This document shows, piece after piece, positions 43,209 through 51,939 of a stretch of DNA of 64,000 nucleotides. The notes under the pieces were generated by a model that did no database searches, was not told where the DNA came from, and was given only the letters and a program-made list of their open reading frames with translations. The position numbers were made by a program, and so were the translations under genes. This DNA is from Rhizobium mayense (GTDB lineage: Bacteria; Pseudomonadota; Alphaproteobacteria; Rhizobiales; Rhizobiaceae), in contig NZ_JARFYM010000033.1 of the NCBI RefSeq assembly GCF_030272705.1, positions 62,001-126,000 on the forward strand. Reading direction: 5' to 3'. The first letter of the stretch is position 1, and each line of letters begins with the position of its first letter.

Positions 43209-43275
43209 ATGCCCGGATTTCGGGCCGCGCCTCGTCGGACTTCCACCAAATCCCACTGACAAAACGGACGAGACC

Positions 43276-44532
43276 ATGACGAGCGATAATCCCATTCAGA
43301 CGTCGTGCACGCAAATGACCGAAAAAGCGGTTGCTGCCCCGACGAGTGCTCCGCCCCGACTGACAACCCTTATCTTGCTGTCGGCGCTCTCCGTGCTGCC
43401 GGTGAACATGATCCTGCCGTCGCTGCCGAAGATCGCCGCTGCGTTCCACGCCGATTACGCGCTCGTCAACCTTTCGGTTGCCGGCTATACGATCGTTACA
43501 GCCCTGATAGAGATCGTCGCTGGTACACTATCGGACCGCTATGGGCGCAGGCCGGTCGCATTGATCGCTGTCTCCATTTTCATCCTCGCGTCGGTTGGCT
43601 GCGCATTTGCTCCCAATATCGGCGTTTTCCTCGCTTTTCGAGCGATGCAGGCGTCGATCGGTGCCTGCTTTTCCGTGGCTCTCGTCGTCGTCAAGGAAAC
43701 ATCGGGCGAACGCGGAGCGGCAAGCAGAATTGGCTACGTCTCCATGGGATGGGCGATTGCCCCCATGGTCGGCCCTCTGTTTGGCGGCTTGCTGGACGAG
43801 CTGTTCGGATGGCGGGCGATGTTCGTTGTCTTGGCTATTCTCGGTGCGGCTGCCCTCGCCTTGTCCATGCGCGAACTAAGGGAAACCTCTACCGCCGCAT
43901 CAAGATCGGATAGGAACTACCTCACCTCCTATGCGCAACTCCTGAGTTCGGTGCGATTCTGGGCCTATACACTGTGCATGGCCTGCTCCATGGGAACGCT
44001 TTATATCTTCCTGGGAGGCGCACCTTTGGTATTTGGCCGATCGCTCGGCGGATCAAGTGCGACACTGGGTTTCTACATGGGAATGGTTCCCGCCGGCTTC
44101 ATCCTGGGCAGCTATCTGGCCGGTCGCTTTGCCTCGCGAAATACACTAGGCACCATACTGATCATCGCGCGCCTTTTCACATGCGCGGGGCTGTTGGCCG
44201 GCCTGGCGCTCTCTATGTCGGGCGCCGCTCACGTTCTTGCGTTCTTTGGACCTTGCATGTTCATCGGCATAGGCAACGGGTTGACCATGCCTGCCGCCAA
44301 TACCGGCGTGCTGTCCGTGCGCCCCATTCTCGCTGGCACCGCCGCGGGGCTGTCTGCAGCAATGAGACTCGCTGGGGGAGCGCTCATAGGCGCTATCGCC
44401 GGCCTGTTTCTTGCCCGCTCCAGTACAGCTTATGCGTTGTTCGGGATGATGCTCGTATCGGCTTCGCTTGCGTTGTTTGCGGCGTTTTACGCGGCTTTAC
44501 TGGATCGGCGTACTTCCGAGCCGGTGTCCTAG
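43276..44532 (+). CDS. MFS drug efflux transporter, Bcr/CflA type
   Basis: A 418-residue 12-helix major facilitator of the DHA1 Bcr/CflA group. It has the Asp-Arg loop motif GTLSDRYGRRPVAL between helices 2 and 3, the motif C-like GWAIAPMVGPLFGGLLDE in helix 5, and a short cytoplasmic tail. Family members export bicyclomycin, chloramphenicol, sulfonamides or amino-acid derivatives. A Bcr/CflA-type pump may also export cysteine or other amino acids. It lies 68 nt after the terminator of an Ile/Val-rich attenuator, which suggests its expression depends on branched-chain amino-acid supply (inference). Confidence 0.85.
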   Translation: MTSDNPIQTSCTQMTEKAVAAPTSAPPRLTTLILLSALSVLPVNMILPSLPKIAAAFHADYALVNLSVAGYTIVTALIEIVAGTLSDRYGRRPVALIAVSIFILASVGCAFAPNIGVFLAFRAMQASIGACFSVALVVVKETSGERGAASRIGYVSMGWAIAPMVGPLFGGLLDELFGWRAMFVVLAILGAAALALSMRELRETSTAASRSDRNYLTSYAQLLSSVRFWAYTLCMACSMGTLYIFLGGAPLVFGRSLGGSSATLGFYMGMVPAGFILGSYLAGRFASRNTLGTILIIARLFTCAGLLAGLALSMSGAAHVLAFFGPCMFIGIGNGLTMPAANTGVLSVRPILAGTAAGLSAAMRLAGGALIGAIAGLFLARSSTAYALFGMMLVSASLALFAAFYAALLDRRTSEPVS

Positions 44533-44650
44533 GGGGCGGCCCCTTTCCATCGACTCGGACATCTGGGTTGTTGCGCAATTCCCAGATATGGGAACCGGGC
44601 AACTCAGGCCGGCCGTCTCCGGCCAACGAATCCGTTGGATCTGGCCTGGC

Positions 44651-45448
44651 TCAGGGCCTCGTGCCCGCGTCCTGGTTTCGGAACGCCGCCTCCCCGGCGT
44701 CCGACACCTCTACCCACTTCTTATCGGGCGCGGCGTCTGCGACGTAACTGTCGTGCCAATTCCACCACTTGTAGGTCGCGGTCTGAGGATAGCCCTCGGG
44801 CGATTCCTCCCAGACCTCCTGCCGGCCCAGCGGCGTGATGTCGAGGTAGTTCCAGGTACCCCCCATCTGCTCGTCGCCGCGGTTGTTGATGAAGTAGGTG
44901 CGGAACACACGATCACCGTCGCGGTAGAACACGTTCGTGCCGTGCCACTCGTCCACGCCGAAATCGGCGTCGAAGCTATCCGTGATAGTGAACCACGGTA
45001 TCCCTTCCCAACCCATCTTAGCCTTCAGTCGGGCAATGTCCGCCTGCGGCGCACGGGAGACGAAAACGAGCGTTGTGTCACGGGCATTCAGGTGAGAGAC
45101 GTGAGCGACTTGGTCGGCCACCATGGAGCATCCCCGGCAGGCATGGTCGGGCCAGCCGAATACTCCAGGCTCGAAGAAGGCGCGGTAGACGATGAGCTGA
45201 CGCCGGCTTTCGAAGAGGTCGAGCAGACTTACCTTGCCGGCGGGGCCTTCGAACGCGTAGGCCTTCTCGACGGCCATCCACGGCATCCGCCGGCGCTCGG
45301 CGGCCAAGGCGTCACGGGCGCGGGACTGAGCCTTTTCCTTCACGAGTAAACCCTTGCGGGCCGCCTCCCACGCCTGCGGCGACACGACCGGTGGTGTGTG
45401 CATGGTAGGCTGTCCTTCCTTCCGTCCGTTCTGAGCTGATATAGTCAT
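44651..45448 (-). CDS. DUF899 thioredoxin-like protein
   Basis: A protein of 265 residues of the DUF899 family (thioredoxin-like fold). It has the usual start VVSPQAWEAARKGLLVKEKAQSRARD, then RMPWMAVEKAYAFEGPAGKVSLLDLF, the cysteine pair DHACRGCSMVADQ, and later WNYLDITPLGRQE. The function of the family is unknown, though a peroxiredoxin-like or redox role is suspected. The ATG at 45448 has AGGAGG upstream; a second start at 45403 (MHTPPVVS) also has AAGGAAGGA before it and matches family length better. Confidence 0.8.
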   Translation of the reverse strand: MTISAQNGRKEGQPTMHTPPVVSPQAWEAARKGLLVKEKAQSRARDALAAERRRMPWMAVEKAYAFEGPAGKVSLLDLFESRRQLIVYRAFFEPGVFGWPDHACRGCSMVADQVAHVSHLNARDTTLVFVSRAPQADIARLKAKMGWEGIPWFTITDSFDADFGVDEWHGTNVFYRDGDRVFRTYFINNRGDEQMGGTWNYLDITPLGRQEVWEESPEGYPQTATYKWWNWHDSYVADAAPDKKWVEVSDAGEAAFRNQDAGTRP

Positions 45449-45662
45449 GACTTTGAAACCTCCTATTTTGGACGAATTTTCGCGTCTCGTCGCCGAAGCG
45501 CGGTTCCAATGGCTGCTCATTGCTCGCTATTGGTCACGAAATAGTCTGGCATCGGGAATCGAACAGGTGGGAGTAACAAGTGTGGCGGCATTCCGCTGGG
45601 AGGCGGTGGTTGCAGCCGAAAGCCGAAGCCGGAAATCGGTTGCTACAAACAGCTTGTCTTCC

Positions 45663-47270
45663 TTATTCCGTGGCTCCGATAGCCTGCCGCGGAGACAATT
45701 CCATCCGGCGGGATATCCTGATGCCCTCCAGAAACACCTCGTCGTGACTAACGACCAAGAGCGCGCCGTCATATGCGCGCAAGCCCGCCTCGACCGCGGC
45801 AATCGAATCGATGTCGAGATGATTTGTCGGCTCGTCCAGGATCAGCAGCGGCGGTGGTGTCGATCCACCCAGGACGCAAGCGAGACCAGCGCGCAGCAAC
45901 TGCCCGCCGCTTAGCGTGGACACGATTTGAAGCGCCGCGTCGGCCCTGAACATGAACCGGGCAAGCGCTGCGCGGCAGGCATTTTCATCCGTTTGCGGGT
46001 TCATCCGCCGAAAATTGTCGCGGATCGAGAGCGATGGATCAAGAAGACTTACCTGTTGGTCGAGCATCGAGACCGCAGTCATGATGCGGATGGTCCCGGC
46101 CCACGGTTGCAGCGCTCCGGAGATCAGCGCCAGCAACGTCGTCTTGCCCGAACCGTTCGGCCCGGCGATGGCAATGCGCTCTGGCCCTACGATCTCAAAA
46201 GAGAGATCGCTGATGATCGGCTGGCCGGGCTGATAGCCTGCCGTCGCGCCGTCGATCTTCAGAACGACCTTGTTCGCCGGCAGTCCGGTCGACGGAAGCT
46301 TGACCGACAGGGGCTGGAGGATTTCGATGCGCTCGCGGGCAGCAGCGGCGTCTTCAAGCGCCTGCGCGCGCCGGCGTTCGGCAAGGCGAGCATTCTCGCC
46401 GCCCGTCATCTCACTCCGCTCCTTCAGCCCGCCCAGCATGATCCGCGGTGCGCCGCCCTTGGCGGCTTTCCTCTTGCCCTCACCATCCCGTCGCGCTTGC
46501 CGTTCCACCGTTGCCTGTGCGCTGCGCGCAACCTCGGCCACACGCTTCTCGGCATCGGCAAGATCGTGTTCGGCAGCCGCAAGCTCGAGAGCCTTGCGCT
46601 CACGATACTGGCTCCAGTTGCCGCCATAGCGCGTGGCGCCGAGCGAGGTCAGTTCGACGATGGCATCCACCGTGTCGAGTAATTCCCGGTCGTGGCTGAC
46701 GACAATCGCACCGGCCCGCCAACTCGCAAGCAGCTCGATCACGGCTTCGCGGCCCTCGCGATCCAGATTGTTCGTCGGTTCGTCCAGTACGAGGAAATCA
46801 GGTTCGGTGAAGGTCAGCGCCGCGAAGCCGGCGCGCGTGCGCTGCCCGCCCGATAGGGCGGCGAGAAGCGTGTCAGGTGCGGCATCGAGCCCTGCACGAT
46901 CGAGAGCGGACGCGATGCGCGTTTCCAGCGTCCAGTCCGCTGAAGCGAGCTCTTCGGCTGTTGCCTCACCCGCTTCGGCGCGGCGGAGAATGGCCAGCGC
47001 TTCGCTCGCCTGGAACAGATCGGCGACAGTCTCGTCGGGCTCTACTCGAACGCCCTGGCGCAGAATGCCGAGACTGCCTCCGAAAGATACTACCCCGGAC
47101 TGAGGCTGCAGCTCACCGGCAATGAGTTTGAGAAGCGTGGTCTTGCCAACACCGTTGCGGCCGACGAAGCCGGTGCGCTCGGCGCCAAAACTCAGATCAA
47201 GATTCGAGAAAAGCGATCGGCCGTCAGGCGTGGACCACGAGAGATTGGACAGGATGATGGATGCAGGCAT
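45663..47270 (-). CDS. ABC-F family ATPase (translation factor/resistance type)
   Basis: A 535-residue cytosolic protein with two ABC ATPase domains and no membrane part. The first domain has Walker A GRNGVGKTTLL, signature LSGGQRTRAGFA and Walker B DFLVLDEPTNNLD. The second has GPNGSGKTTLL, LSGGQLLRAGLA and LLILDEPTNHLD. A charged linker of about 80 residues lies between, as in ABC-F proteins, which act on the ribosome. The start at 47270 (MPASIILSNLSW) places the first domain at the N-terminus. It is a small, YheS/Uup-like member; whether it is housekeeping or antibiotic-related is unclear. Confidence 0.9.
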   Translation of the reverse strand: MPASIILSNLSWSTPDGRSLFSNLDLSFGAERTGFVGRNGVGKTTLLKLIAGELQPQSGVVSFGGSLGILRQGVRVEPDETVADLFQASEALAILRRAEAGEATAEELASADWTLETRIASALDRAGLDAAPDTLLAALSGGQRTRAGFAALTFTEPDFLVLDEPTNNLDREGREAVIELLASWRAGAIVVSHDRELLDTVDAIVELTSLGATRYGGNWSQYRERKALELAAAEHDLADAEKRVAEVARSAQATVERQARRDGEGKRKAAKGGAPRIMLGGLKERSEMTGGENARLAERRRAQALEDAAAARERIEILQPLSVKLPSTGLPANKVVLKIDGATAGYQPGQPIISDLSFEIVGPERIAIAGPNGSGKTTLLALISGALQPWAGTIRIMTAVSMLDQQVSLLDPSLSIRDNFRRMNPQTDENACRAALARFMFRADAALQIVSTLSGGQLLRAGLACVLGGSTPPPLLILDEPTNHLDIDSIAAVEAGLRAYDGALLVVSHDEVFLEGIRISRRMELSPRQAIGATE

Positions 47271-47401
47271 GGATATGGTATTCCCCGGTGACAAAGCAAA
47301 TTGGCGTTGTGATCGGGTTGGAATCCATGGTGGCACACATCCTGTTGGAATGACTGATGGCGGGTAATCTAGGTGACGACCGCCTTCGGTTCAAGGCTGG
47401 C

Positions 47402-47968
47402 TTAGAGTCTATCGAGAAAGCCGATGACGCGGCTCCATGTGAGATCGGCCGCCTTGGCATCGTAATCGGGCAGGCTGGGATCGGTATAGAGATGGCCAGC
47501 GCCCGGATAGGTGAAGAGATCGGCCGCGATCTGTGATCGTTCGGCTAAAGAGCGCCAGCGGGCAACATCTTCCGCAGGCTCGAAAGGATCCGGATCGGCA
47601 AGATGGACCTGCACCGGCAAGCCCTTGCGCGCATTTTCCGAGATTTGGGCGATGCTGTGAAGGAAGAGCACGCCGGCGGTCTGGGGCCGCTTCGGCCAAA
47701 GACTCGCCGCAACCGCCGCGCCCATGGAAAATCCGCCCAGAACCGTTGATGGCGGCAGGCCCGCCATCGCCCATTCCGCCCGTTCGCAAATGGTCGGCCA
47801 GCCGGTCTCATCCTTCAATTCGAAACCTTCGTCGATCGAGCTGGCGACCCAGCCGTCATATAGATCGGGCGCGGACGCCTTGTGCCCGGCCGCCTGCAGG
47901 CGCTCGACGGCGTCCAGTTCAAGGGGGCGCAGCCCGTAGACGGAATGGAAGAGGACCACTGTCGCCAT
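47402..47968 (-). CDS. Dienelactone hydrolase-family alpha/beta hydrolase
   Basis: A 188-residue alpha/beta hydrolase with the DLH fold: MATVVLFHSVYGLRP, ASAPDLYDGW, the nucleophile elbow LGGFSMGAAVAAS, and the catalytic His in YPGAGHLYTDPSLPDYD. The nucleophile is Ser, where classic dienelactone hydrolase has Cys. GGAGG lies upstream of the ATG at 47968. The longer frame from 48121 has no support. The substrate is unknown. Confidence 0.8.
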   Translation of the reverse strand: MATVVLFHSVYGLRPLELDAVERLQAAGHKASAPDLYDGWVASSIDEGFELKDETGWPTICERAEWAMAGLPPSTVLGGFSMGAAVAASLWPKRPQTAGVLFLHSIAQISENARKGLPVQVHLADPDPFEPAEDVARWRSLAERSQIAADLFTYPGAGHLYTDPSLPDYDAKAADLTWSRVIGFLDRL

Positions 47969-48063
47969 TATCACAGCCTCCAGATTTAGCTCGCTCGTAA
48001 CATAAGGCATTCGAAAGACATGGCAATTTCCCCGGTCGTCTTTCCGCTCTCCCAAAAGAAAAA

Positions 48064-48095
48064 ACCCGGTGTCGGTACTGAGCCGAACACCGGGT
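48064..48095 (-). terminator. Terminator of the DUF1127 gene
   Basis: ACCCGGTGT (48064-48072) and ACACCGGGT (48087-48095) form a strong stem with inner CGG/CCG pairs. On the minus strand it is followed by TTTTTTCTTTT. Confidence 0.9.
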
Positions 48096-48146
48096 AAGAG
48101 GCAGGGCTTATTGGCTATCACCCTGCGGGGAAACGTTTAATTGGCT

Positions 48147-48446
48147 TCAACGACGGAAGTTGTTGAGGCCGAGGAAGCGCGTGCGACGACGCGCGGAGTT
48201 GGTTAGATGGCTGGACGGATCCTCGAAGAAGGTCGAGGTGTTGAGCGCCGATTCGACGTCAAGGCGCGTCAAACCGATGTCCATCAGTTGGTAGTCGTTC
48301 AGCTCACTCAGATAATTGATCTCGCGGCGGTTGCGGATTACGCGCCAGACGGATGCCATCTTATCGAAAGCAAGCGTCAGGCGTGCCGTCAAAGGCAGCG
48401 ACGGCCTTGCGTGGCCGAGATGCAGTGTCCGATCTGTCGTGCGCAT
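48147..48446 (-). CDS. DUF1127 small protein
   Basis: A 99-residue basic protein. The DUF1127 motif WRVIRNRREINYLSELNDYQL continues MDIGLTRLDVESAL (about residues 33-66). These small arginine-rich proteins are common in rhizobia; some bind RNA and affect growth, phosphate or RNA turnover. The ATG at 48446 has AAAGGA 8 nt upstream; longer in-frame versions are unsupported. It has its own strong terminator and is divergent from a LysR gene. Confidence 0.85.
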   Translation of the reverse strand: MRTTDRTLHLGHARPSLPLTARLTLAFDKMASVWRVIRNRREINYLSELNDYQLMDIGLTRLDVESALNTSTFFEDPSSHLTNSARRRTRFLGLNNFRR

Positions 48447-48611
48447 TTCAATGGTCCTTTCGTTCAGGCACACGCTGGCCAAGCCCCTTCCCGGAGAACC
48501 GGAGAAGGAGCGTGGTTGGGAGGAATTCGGTAGGAGGTCTGTTAGTTGGTATGCTGATTTGCAGTAGGAAGATGCCAAAGCCCTATTGATCAGTCCAACG
48601 AATGTTTCTAA

Positions 48612-48623
48612 TGATAATTATCA
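48612..48623. promoter_or_regulatory. 12-bp palindrome TGATAATTATCA
   Basis: TGATAATTATCA at 48612-48623 is a perfect palindrome 21 nt before the LysR start. It resembles the GATAAT-type iron-regulator box (Fur/Mur) or a LysR half-site pair. It is in the divergent gap with the DUF1127 gene. Confidence 0.45.
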
Positions 48624-48644
48624 AACTCCTTTATAGGTGAGATC

Positions 48645-49598
48645 ATGGCCGCGCCGCTCGATATCGATCAGTTGCAGACCTTCATCGCCATCGTGGATTC
48701 AGGCAGCTTCACCAAAGCGGCCGATCGGGTATTCAAGACGCAATCGGCGGTCTCCATGCAGATGCGCCGGCTGGAAGAACGCGTCGGCAAGCAGCTTTTC
48801 ATCAAGGACGGCCGCGGCAACCGGCTGACGGCTGAGGGCGAGAAGCTGCTCAACTATGCGCGCCGCATCATCCGCCTGAACAACGAGGCGATTGCCGCCT
48901 TCGACGACAACCGGCTCGAGGGCACGCTGCGCATCGGCACGCCGGACGATTATGCCGACCGCTATATGCCCGAGATCATCGGCCGCTTCGCCAAGACGCA
49001 TCCGAATGTCGAGCTCTACATCGTTTGCGAGCCCTCGGTCGATCTGGCCGAACGCATGCATCGCGGTGAGCTCGATATCGCGCTGGTCACCCATAATCCG
49101 CGCGAGAGAATGTCTGATGTCGTGCGCACGGAGCCCCTTTGTTGGGTCGGCTCGGCGAATCACCCGCTGCGCGACGATGCGCCGATCCCGCTCGCCGTCG
49201 GGCGACGCGACTGTCAGTGGCGGCAGCTTGCATGTTCGGCGCTCGATGCCGGCGGCCGCGACTATCAGATCCTGTTCACCAGCTGGTCCTGCACGGTGGT
49301 TGCCGCTGCGGTGCTTGCCGGCATGGCGGTATCGGTCATGCCGGAATCGGCGCTTCGTACCGGCATGAAAGTACTAAGCCAGGCGGACGGCTTCCCGCCG
49401 CTGCCGCCGGTGCAGATCGGCATCATGAAGCGGCCAGGCCTTTCGGTATCGCTGATGAACGCCATCACCGCCCATATCTCCGCTTGCCTGGACAACATCA
49501 CACCGGCGGCGGTCGACGACGATCTCGAGGGCGATGTGAAGACCTTTACCCGCTACTATCCGCGCCTGCGCGCCGGACATATCCTGCCGGGCTGGTGA
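48645..49598 (+). CDS. LysR-family regulator
   Basis: A 317-residue LysR-type regulator: LDIDQLQTFIAIVDSGSFTKAADRVFKTQSAVSMQMRRLEERVGKQLF is the helix-turn-helix region, followed by an effector domain with LRIGTPDDYADRYMPEIIGRF. The C-terminus (about 40 residues after DNITPAAV) is longer than average. It resembles the LrhA/HexA-type group by its QSAVSMQMRRLEE motif, but this is uncertain. The target is unknown; the palindrome and the divergent DUF1127 gene are the nearest candidates. Confidence 0.85.
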   Translation: MAAPLDIDQLQTFIAIVDSGSFTKAADRVFKTQSAVSMQMRRLEERVGKQLFIKDGRGNRLTAEGEKLLNYARRIIRLNNEAIAAFDDNRLEGTLRIGTPDDYADRYMPEIIGRFAKTHPNVELYIVCEPSVDLAERMHRGELDIALVTHNPRERMSDVVRTEPLCWVGSANHPLRDDAPIPLAVGRRDCQWRQLACSALDAGGRDYQILFTSWSCTVVAAAVLAGMAVSVMPESALRTGMKVLSQADGFPPLPPVQIGIMKRPGLSVSLMNAITAHISACLDNITPAAVDDDLEGDVKTFTRYYPRLRAGHILPGW

Positions 49599-49615
49599 AG
49601 CTGAGGCGGTAGGCG

Positions 49616-50281
49616 CTAGAGAATAGATTGCCTACTGCCTATTACCTGACCCGCGCCTGGTTCGGCAAACAGCGTCGCGCGTATCACCTGTTTCCATTCG
49701 TTGAGCATGCGGACGGCGAGGCTCTTTTCGCTCATGATCGCGAGGCGGACGGAGGCGCCGATGAGGTGGCTGAAGAGCTGGCTGCGGGCTTGCAGGTCGA
49801 TTTGACTGCCGGCCGGGGTATAAGCCTCGATGCCCTCCAGGAAGATTTCGGCGACGCGGTTGCTGTGCTCGATGTTCAGCCTCAGGAGATCCTGATCCAT
49901 CTCAGTCCCCAGCCACACGCCCATATAGGTCGGATCGCCGCGGAACTCGCGATAGTACCAGTCGATCATGCCGCAGACGAGATCGATGGCGTGGTCGAGG
50001 GACTTCACGACGGCGAAGACTTCCCTCGTCTTTTGCTGGACGACGACGGCGTGGCGATCGAACAACGCCGTGACGATCGCGGCCTTCTCAGGGAAATATT
50101 GGTAAACGGACCCTATAGGCACGCCGGCTGCAATGGCAAGCTCCGTCATTGTCATCGCGCTGACGCCCTTTTCAGCGATCAACTGTGCGGCGGCCGAGAG
50201 GATGACATCGACGCGGTGGATGCTGCGCTCTTGTTTGGGCTGCTTGCGGAATTTGATGCGGTCGGGTGTGTCCGGGCTCAT
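49616..50281 (-). CDS. TetR-family regulator
   Basis: A 221-residue TetR-type repressor. The N-terminal domain KQERSIHRVDVILSAAAQLIAEKGVSAMTMTELAIAAGVPIGSVYQYFPEKAAIVTALF has the helix-turn-helix and YQYF signature. A TetR C-terminal domain follows. It converges with the LysR gene. The nearest likely target is unclear; the hydrolase at 50474 lies upstream on the same strand, so TetR could be the second gene of that unit only if the hairpin at 50413 is read through. Confidence 0.85.
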   Translation of the reverse strand: MSPDTPDRIKFRKQPKQERSIHRVDVILSAAAQLIAEKGVSAMTMTELAIAAGVPIGSVYQYFPEKAAIVTALFDRHAVVVQQKTREVFAVVKSLDHAIDLVCGMIDWYYREFRGDPTYMGVWLGTEMDQDLLRLNIEHSNRVAEIFLEGIEAYTPAGSQIDLQARSQLFSHLIGASVRLAIMSEKSLAVRMLNEWKQVIRATLFAEPGAGQVIGSRQSIL

Positions 50282-50412
50282 CCTTTTCCCATTTCATTAT
50301 CACTCGGAACGACGCCGGGGCGTGTGCCGGTTTATGCCACACGCATGTTCAATGCGCGTAAATGGGAAAAGTTCAATTTTAAGTGTTACGGATTGATATA
50401 TGGTCGCTATAA

Positions 50413-50450
50413 GCGACAACGGCGGAAGGATAGTTTTCCGCCGTTGTCGC
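50413..50450 (-). terminator. 15-bp perfect hairpin downstream of the dienelactone hydrolase
   Basis: GCGACAACGGCGGAA (50413-50427), 8-nt loop, TTCCGCCGTTGTCGC (50436-50450), 24 nt after the stop of the minus-strand gene. There is no long T-run, but the stem is very stable. Confidence 0.7.
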
Positions 50451-50473
50451 GTCCAATCATTCGCCGTCAGCCG

Positions 50474-51355
50474 CTAGGCCAGGTACTTTTTCAGGAAACC
50501 GACGGTCCGGCCCCAGGCGAGATCGGCGGCCTTCTTGTCGTAGCGGGCGGCCGAAGTGTCATTGTTGAAGGCGTGGTTGGCACCATCATAGACGAAAATT
50601 TCGAAGGTCTTGCCGCCGGCCTGCAGCTCTTTTCGATAAGCGTCGATGCCGGCATTGGTGCGGTCGTCGAGGCCAGCATAATGCAGCATCAGGGCGGCTT
50701 TGATGTTGGGTACATCGGCAGCGGCGGGCTGCATGCCGTAATAGGCGACGCCGGCCTTCAGCTCCGGCGACTTTGTGGCGAAGCGGTTGATGACGCCGCC
50801 TCCCCAGCAGAAGCCGACTGCGCCGACCTTGCCGTTGGAGCCGTCGAGCTTGGAGAGAAAGGCCAGGCTCGCTTCGGCATTGGCAACTGTCAGCGCCGCA
50901 TCGAGCTTGTTGAACTTATCGCGTGCCTGGTCCTCATCCTCCGGCGTGCCGCCGAGCGGCGACAAGAAATCCGGTGCCAAGGCGATGAAACCTTCCAGCG
51001 CGATACGGCGTGCGACATCGCGGATATGCGGGTTGAGGCCACGATTTTCATGAATGATGATCACGCCGCCAAGCTTGCCGCCGGCTCCCTTGGGCTGAGC
51101 GAGATAGCCTTTCATCTCACCGCCGCTGCCGGGATAGGTAACGTCCTTCGTCTCGAGACGACTATCATTGGCGGCAACGATCTCGGCGCTCGCCTTGTTG
51201 GCCGCAAGCAAAGGCGCAATCGCGGCGGCGGCCCCCGCCGAGCCCGCGAGTTTCGTCAGCTTTTCCATGAAGCTGCGCCGATCGAGCGTCAGATGCGTAT
51301 ATTCGTCGTAGGCATTGATCATCGCCTGCGTCACGATGGGCTTATCCACGTCCAT
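50474..51355 (-). CDS. Dienelactone hydrolase family protein with Tat-like signal
   Basis: A 293-residue protein. The first 25 residues (MDVDKPIVTQAM...) are followed by a twin-arginine-like segment DRRSFMEKLTKLAGSAGAAAAIAPLLAAN with Ala-rich hydrophobic core and cleavage near KASA. The DLH domain then has HENRGLNPHIRDVARR, the nucleophile Cys in AVGFCWGGGV, and His in DGANHAFNNDTS. The catalytic Cys matches classic dienelactone hydrolase. The RR motif begins about 26 residues from the start, later than most Tat signals. GAGGAGG upstream supports the ATG at 51355. Confidence 0.8.
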   Translation of the reverse strand: MDVDKPIVTQAMINAYDEYTHLTLDRRSFMEKLTKLAGSAGAAAAIAPLLAANKASAEIVAANDSRLETKDVTYPGSGGEMKGYLAQPKGAGGKLGGVIIIHENRGLNPHIRDVARRIALEGFIALAPDFLSPLGGTPEDEDQARDKFNKLDAALTVANAEASLAFLSKLDGSNGKVGAVGFCWGGGVINRFATKSPELKAGVAYYGMQPAAADVPNIKAALMLHYAGLDDRTNAGIDAYRKELQAGGKTFEIFVYDGANHAFNNDTSAARYDKKAADLAWGRTVGFLKKYLA

Positions 51356-51502
51356 TCTGGTTTCCTCCTCTTCTTCCCCAGCAGCCTGCATCCCAAGCAA
51401 AGCCACCCGATGACAAGATAGGTCAACGGACCGTAGTGGGGCGGTAAAGGAAGAACACAAATACGTTACCGCAGGTTGTTTCCCGCAGAAACGCAAGTGC
51501 GA

Positions 51503-51925
51503 TCAGGAAAATGCCATCCAGACAGCAAGCCAGACCCACATGCCGGCAAGGGCAATATAGCCGATGGCGAATAGCGGGCTGCGGTAGCGCAGGTCGTTGC
51601 TGGTGACGTGCACGAAGGCATGGGCGTAGCGGGACACAACGAATATCCAGGCCAGGATCACGGCAGGCAGATTATCCGCTTGGGCGACGAACAACGCGAT
51701 CGAGCAAGCATGAAAAAGAAGCGGGAGTTCGAACTGATTGGCGAGGCTGTTGCGCACCACCAGGCTTTCCGCCGGCTCATCGGCGACATAATTCTCGCGA
51801 AACTGCGATTGCTTGACCAAGCCGGCCTTCACCGCGCTGCGGCGGCGCAAGCATAACAGCGCGTAGAGAATATAGACAAGCACTGCATGGGCCATCATGG
51901 GCCAGAACATTTCATAGCCGGTCAC
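51503..51925 (-). CDS. MAPEG-family membrane protein
   Basis: A 140-residue inner-membrane protein with four hydrophobic segments. It shows the MAPEG pattern: FWPMMAHAVLVYILYALLCLRRRSAVKAG, then VVRNSLANQFELPLLFHACSIALF with the conserved N-x-x-E/Q-F motif, and WIFVVSRYAHAFVHVTSNDLRYRSPLFAIGYIAL. MAPEG proteins in bacteria are glutathione-dependent or of unknown role. Confidence 0.85.
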   Translation of the reverse strand: MTGYEMFWPMMAHAVLVYILYALLCLRRRSAVKAGLVKQSQFRENYVADEPAESLVVRNSLANQFELPLLFHACSIALFVAQADNLPAVILAWIFVVSRYAHAFVHVTSNDLRYRSPLFAIGYIALAGMWVWLAVWMAFS

Positions 51926-51939
51926 GCCGCCAACTCCTT

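Noticed and set aside
50399..50417. A 15-mer shared with 63053-63070 (GCTTATAGCGACCAT in opposite orientation).
   Set aside because: A few shared 15-mers are expected by chance in a 64-kb window searched on both strands; there is no further similarity around them.
49628..51421. A 597-codon plus-strand open frame.
   Set aside because: It runs antisense across the TetR gene and the dienelactone hydrolase, both of which have strong motif support. Long antisense frames are expected at this GC content.
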